In this document: one piece after another, positions 61,402 through 64,000 of the stretch
Layout: each line of letters starts with the position of its first letter
How positions within the stretch are numbered: position 1 is the stretch's first letter
Source of the DNA: Methylocystis rosea SV97
GTDB lineage: Bacteria > Pseudomonadota > Alphaproteobacteria > Rhizobiales > Beijerinckiaceae
Direction of reading: 5' to 3'
DNA: 64,000 nt
Assembly (NCBI RefSeq): GCF_000372845.1
Contig: NZ_KB889963.1
Span: 1,360,146 to 1,424,145, forward strand
Made by a program: the position numbers and the translations under genes
Notes under the pieces: model-generated
What the model saw: only the letters and a program-made list of their open reading frames with translations
The model's database searches: none
Told to the model about the DNA's origin: nothing

Positions 61402-62781
61402 TCAGGCTCTTTCGAGAAGCGGCGCAAAGGATGCAGGCAGCGCCAGCGGCTGCAATTCGCCACGCGCGTCCGTCAAACCGACGTCAGCGAGCCATTGCGC
61501 AAATTCGGGAGCGGGCGCCAGGTTCAGCATGCGCCGAACGGCAACCACGTCATGATAGGAGGTGCTCTGGTAATTCAGCATGATGTCGTCCGCGCCGGGG
61601 ACGCCCATGACGTAATTAACGCCGGCGACGGCGAGCAGCGTCAGCAGATCATCCATATCATTCTGGTCGGCTTCGGCGTGGTTCGTGTAACACACGTCGC
61701 AGCCCATCGGCAGTCCAAGCAGCTTGCCGCAGAAGTGGTCTTCGAGCGCCGCCCGCGTAATCTGCTTGCCGTCGAACAGATATTCAGGGCCGATGAACCC
61801 GACGACGGTGTTGACCAGCAGAGGATCGAACATCCGCGCCACGCCATAGGCGCGGGCTTCCAGCGTCTGTTGATCGCAATTCCAGTGGGCACTGGCCGAA
61901 AGCGCGCTGCCCTGGCCAGTCTCAAAATACATGACATTGTCGCCGATCGTTCCGCGTCTGAGCGCAAGCGCCGCCTCGCGCGACTCGCGCAACACCGCGA
62001 GGTCGATCCCAAAGCTGGTATTGGCGGCCTGCGTGCCGCCGATCGATTGAAACACCAAATCGACGGGCGCACGTCGCTCCATCAGCTGCAGCGTCGTCGT
62101 GACATGGGCGAGCACGCAGGATTGCGTCGGGATGCTGAGCGTCTCGCGCAGCTCATCGAGAAGGCTCAGGAGTTCGTAGCACTGCTCCGGACTGTCGGAC
62201 GCGGGATTGACGCCGATGACTGCGTCGCCATTGCCGAGCAGAAGCCCGTCGATGGCGCTTGCGAGGACGCCGCGCGCATCATCGGTCGGATGGTTGGGCT
62301 GAATGCGCGATGACAGTCGTCCGCGCAGGCCGAGCGTATTGCGAAATTTCGTGACGACGCGCCGCTTGGCGGCGATCAGGATCAGGTCCTGGTTGCGGCA
62401 GATCTTCGAGACCGCCGCGGCCATTTCCGGCGTCAGGCCGAAGGTCAAGGCGGCGAGCTTGTCCTCATCGACGGCGTCGGAGAGAAGCCAGTCGCGAAAT
62501 TCTCCGACGGTCAGCGAGGCGATCGGCGCAAAGGCGTTTCGGTCGTGGCCGTCGAGGATCAGTCGCGTGACCTCGTCCTCTTCGTAGGGGACAAGCGCTT
62601 CGTTCAAGAACACGCTCAAGGGCAGATCGGCGAGGGTCATCTGCGCAGCGACGCGCTCCGCGGCGCTCGTCGCCGCAATGCCGGCGAGGCAATCCCCGGA
62701 ACGCAAGGGGGTCGCCTTCGCCATCAGCGTTTTAAGGTCTGGAAACCTGTAGCTCGTTCCACGTATCGTCGTTGCATACAT
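61402..62781 (-). CDS. eutB: Ethanolamine ammonia-lyase heavy chain
   Basis: The protein has 459 residues, the normal EutB length. The TIM-barrel features include FIGPEYLFDGKQITRAALEDHFCGKLLGLPMGCDVCYTNHAEADQND and ADDIMLNYQSTSYHD, both EutB signatures. It binds substrate and the upper face of B12. Promoter must lie in 62782-62946, shared divergently with the kinase-like gene. Confidence 0.94.
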   Translation of the reverse strand: MYATTIRGTSYRFPDLKTLMAKATPLRSGDCLAGIAATSAAERVAAQMTLADLPLSVFLNEALVPYEEDEVTRLILDGHDRNAFAPIASLTVGEFRDWLLSDAVDEDKLAALTFGLTPEMAAAVSKICRNQDLILIAAKRRVVTKFRNTLGLRGRLSSRIQPNHPTDDARGVLASAIDGLLLGNGDAVIGVNPASDSPEQCYELLSLLDELRETLSIPTQSCVLAHVTTTLQLMERRAPVDLVFQSIGGTQAANTSFGIDLAVLRESREAALALRRGTIGDNVMYFETGQGSALSASAHWNCDQQTLEARAYGVARMFDPLLVNTVVGFIGPEYLFDGKQITRAALEDHFCGKLLGLPMGCDVCYTNHAEADQNDMDDLLTLLAVAGVNYVMGVPGADDIMLNYQSTSYHDVVAVRRMLNLAPAPEFAQWLADVGLTDARGELQPLALPASFAPLLERA

Positions 62782-62946
62782 GGGGCCAGACCTCGAAAGA
62801 CCTTCTCACAGGCTATGGCGCCCCAGCGGACATGTCACTGTCCGCGCGTAAGGTTTTCCCCAAGGCCCTTCGTAGCCCATGGCCTTTGCGCGCCAGCCGC
62901 ATATATTAGCTCAGTCAGAGTTTGTTACATTGCCCCGCCGGAGCCG

Positions 62947-63837
62947 ATGTCAGCCCATACCGCAGATCCAGAAGCCCTGATACGCGCGCTTCCGCTCTGG
63001 CGCGGCCAGATCGAGATCGCGCCGTTGCTCGGCGGCATCACCAACAAAAATTATATCGTCAAGGATGGCGATCGATCCGTCGTCGTTCGCCTTGGCGGTG
63101 ACATTCCGGTTCATGGCGTCATGCGCTTTAACGAATTGGCGGCGAGCAGGGCCGCGGGCGCCGCCGGCATATCGCCGAAAGTTCTGCATGCCGCGCCGAT
63201 GGCGATGGCGCTCGAATTTATCTCGGGCCGCACCTATGAGCCGGAAGACATGCGGGCGAACCGCAGACGCTGCGTCGATCTCATCAAGCGCGTTCATCGT
63301 GAGGTTGCGCCGCATTTGCGCGGGCCGACCCTGGCGTTCAACGTCTTCCATATCATTCGCGACTACGCCCATACGCTGATCGAGGACAAAAGCCGGATGT
63401 CGGCGAATTTGCCGCGCTTGCTCGCGGCGAGCGAGAATTTGGAAAAAGCGATGGGCCCGATCGACCTCGTCTTCGGTCATAATGATCTCCTTGCCGCCAA
63501 TTTCATCGACGACGGGCGTCGGCTTTGGCTGGTCGACTGGGACTATGCCGGATGGAATACGCCGCTGTTCGATCTTGGCGGACTCTCCTCGAACAATGGT
63601 TATTACGCCGCGGACGACGACGCGATGCTCGAGGACTATTTCGAAGCGGCGCCATCCGATGCGTTGCGGCGCCACTTCAAAGCGATGCTTTGCGCCTCGC
63701 TGTTGCGCGAAGCGTTGTGGAGCCTTGTCTCAGAGAGTCGGTCGTCGATTGATTTCGATTACGTCGCTTACTCAGAACAAAATCTGACGCGCTTCGATGA
63801 CGCCTGGGCGGCGTTCCAGCAGATGGAAAGAGCATGA
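62947..63837 (+). CDS. Choline/ethanolamine kinase-like phosphotransferase (APH fold)
   Basis: The protein has 296 residues from [14 protein letters not shown]. It contains [10 protein letters not shown], the Brenner motif [12 protein letters not shown] (catalytic Asp) and [18 protein letters not shown], as in choline kinase-like APH enzymes. Substrate unknown; a role with ethanolamine or choline is suggested by the adjacent eutBC. Its frame is open upstream to 62545 antisense to eutB, but only this start is credible. It overlaps the next gene by 4 bases. Confidence 0.85.
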   Translation: MSAHTADPEALIRALPLWRGQIEIAPLLGGITNKNYIVKDGDRSVVVRLGGDIPVHGVMRFNELAASRAAGAAGISPKVLHAAPMAMALEFISGRTYEPEDMRANRRRCVDLIKRVHREVAPHLRGPTLAFNVFHIIRDYAHTLIEDKSRMSANLPRLLAASENLEKAMGPIDLVFGHNDLLAANFIDDGRRLWLVDWDYAGWNTPLFDLGGLSSNNGYYAADDDAMLEDYFEAAPSDALRRHFKAMLCASLLREALWSLVSESRSSIDFDYVAYSEQNLTRFDDAWAAFQQMERA

Positions 63838-64000
63838 CGGATCTCCCGCGAAGCGCCCAGATCGTCATCATCGGCGGCGGCATCGTTGGCTGCTCCGTCG
63901 CTTACCACCTCGCCAAGCGTGGCGTGGAGACGCTGCTGCTTGAACGACATCAACTGTCCTCTGGTTCGACCTGGCATGCGGCGGGACTGATCGGTCAATT
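63834..64000 (+). CDS. FAD-dependent oxidoreductase (dimethylglycine/sarcosine dehydrogenase type), 5' fragment
   Basis: Only the first 55 codons are in the window ([20 protein letters not shown]). The dinucleotide-binding loop [36 protein letters not shown] and the histidyl-FAD type of HAAGL are typical of the GcvT-containing dehydrogenases acting on dimethylglycine or sarcosine. It overlaps the kinase-like gene by 4 bases and runs off the right edge. Confidence 0.85.
   Translation, partial: MTDLPRSAQIVIIGGGIVGCSVAYHLAKRGVETLLLERHQLSSGSTWHAAGLIGQ

Overview
The window looks like chromosomal DNA of a GC-rich alphaproteobacterium, most likely a methylotrophic member of the Hyphomicrobiales (Methylocystaceae-like). 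The basis is an alphaproteobacterial gene transfer agent (GTA) cluster, an NAD-dependent fdsGBA-fdhD-fdsD formate dehydrogenase operon, GGAAC-N16/17-(C)GTT promoters typical of the general stress sigma factor EcfG, and a conserved alphaproteobacterial comF-grxC-DUF1178 block. The genus is inference. No tRNA, rRNA, CRISPR array or insertion sequence was seen.

Region 1 (1-17413, minus strand) is a complete RcGTA-type structural cluster read from right to left: small terminase, large terminase, portal, protease, capsid, head-tail proteins, tail tube, chaperones, short tape measure, DUF2460, DUF2163, NlpC/P60 and the gp15 host-specificity protein, which runs off the left edge. There is no integrase, repressor, replication or lysis gene. 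The striking feature is at 10704-15410. The portal protein carries a C-terminal RNase A-like toxin domain of the CdiA-CT type, followed by a likely immunity gene. Two further toxin/immunity cassettes follow, each introduced by a piece of portal-gene 3' sequence: an unknown toxin, then a CdiA-type tRNase-like toxin. A last portal scrap precedes the normal GTA genes. This copies the orphan toxin-immunity arrangement of cdiA and rhs loci, but on a virion portal gene.

Region 2 (17.4-28.3 kb) holds a GIY-YIG protein between near-identical palindromic repeats, a YcgN-like protein, a class A penicillin-binding protein, a DUF1214/DUF1254 pair, an ArsR/SRPBCC pair with two palindromic operator candidates, the comF-grxC-DUF1178 block, a CPA2-type antiporter and a CobW-type metallochaperone with a His-rich loop. 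Region 3 (28.4-40.0 kb) has a D,D-carboxypeptidase, a DUF2380 lipoprotein-like or secreted protein, a two-component system, and a LysR regulator beside the formate dehydrogenase operon with its sulfurtransferase fdhD.

Region 4 (40.0-57.2 kb) is a stress and DNA-repair island. Five EcfG-type promoters sit before a CsbD-like gene, an unlisted 53-residue gene, a NepR-like gene, ku1 and a DUF883 gene. Two ku genes flank a three-domain ligD. Further on are a TPP enzyme, a carboxymuconolactone-decarboxylase-like protein, and the four-gene ligase-associated set (exonuclease, ATP-dependent ligase, DEXH helicase, PdeM phosphoesterase), all overlapping.

Region 5 (57.2-64.0 kb) holds an uncharacterised three-gene cassette (methyltransferase, heme-oxygenase-like diiron protein, GARS-like ATP-grasp), ethanolamine ammonia-lyase eutBC, and divergently a choline/ethanolamine-kinase-like gene followed by a truncated FAD-dependent dehydrogenase.
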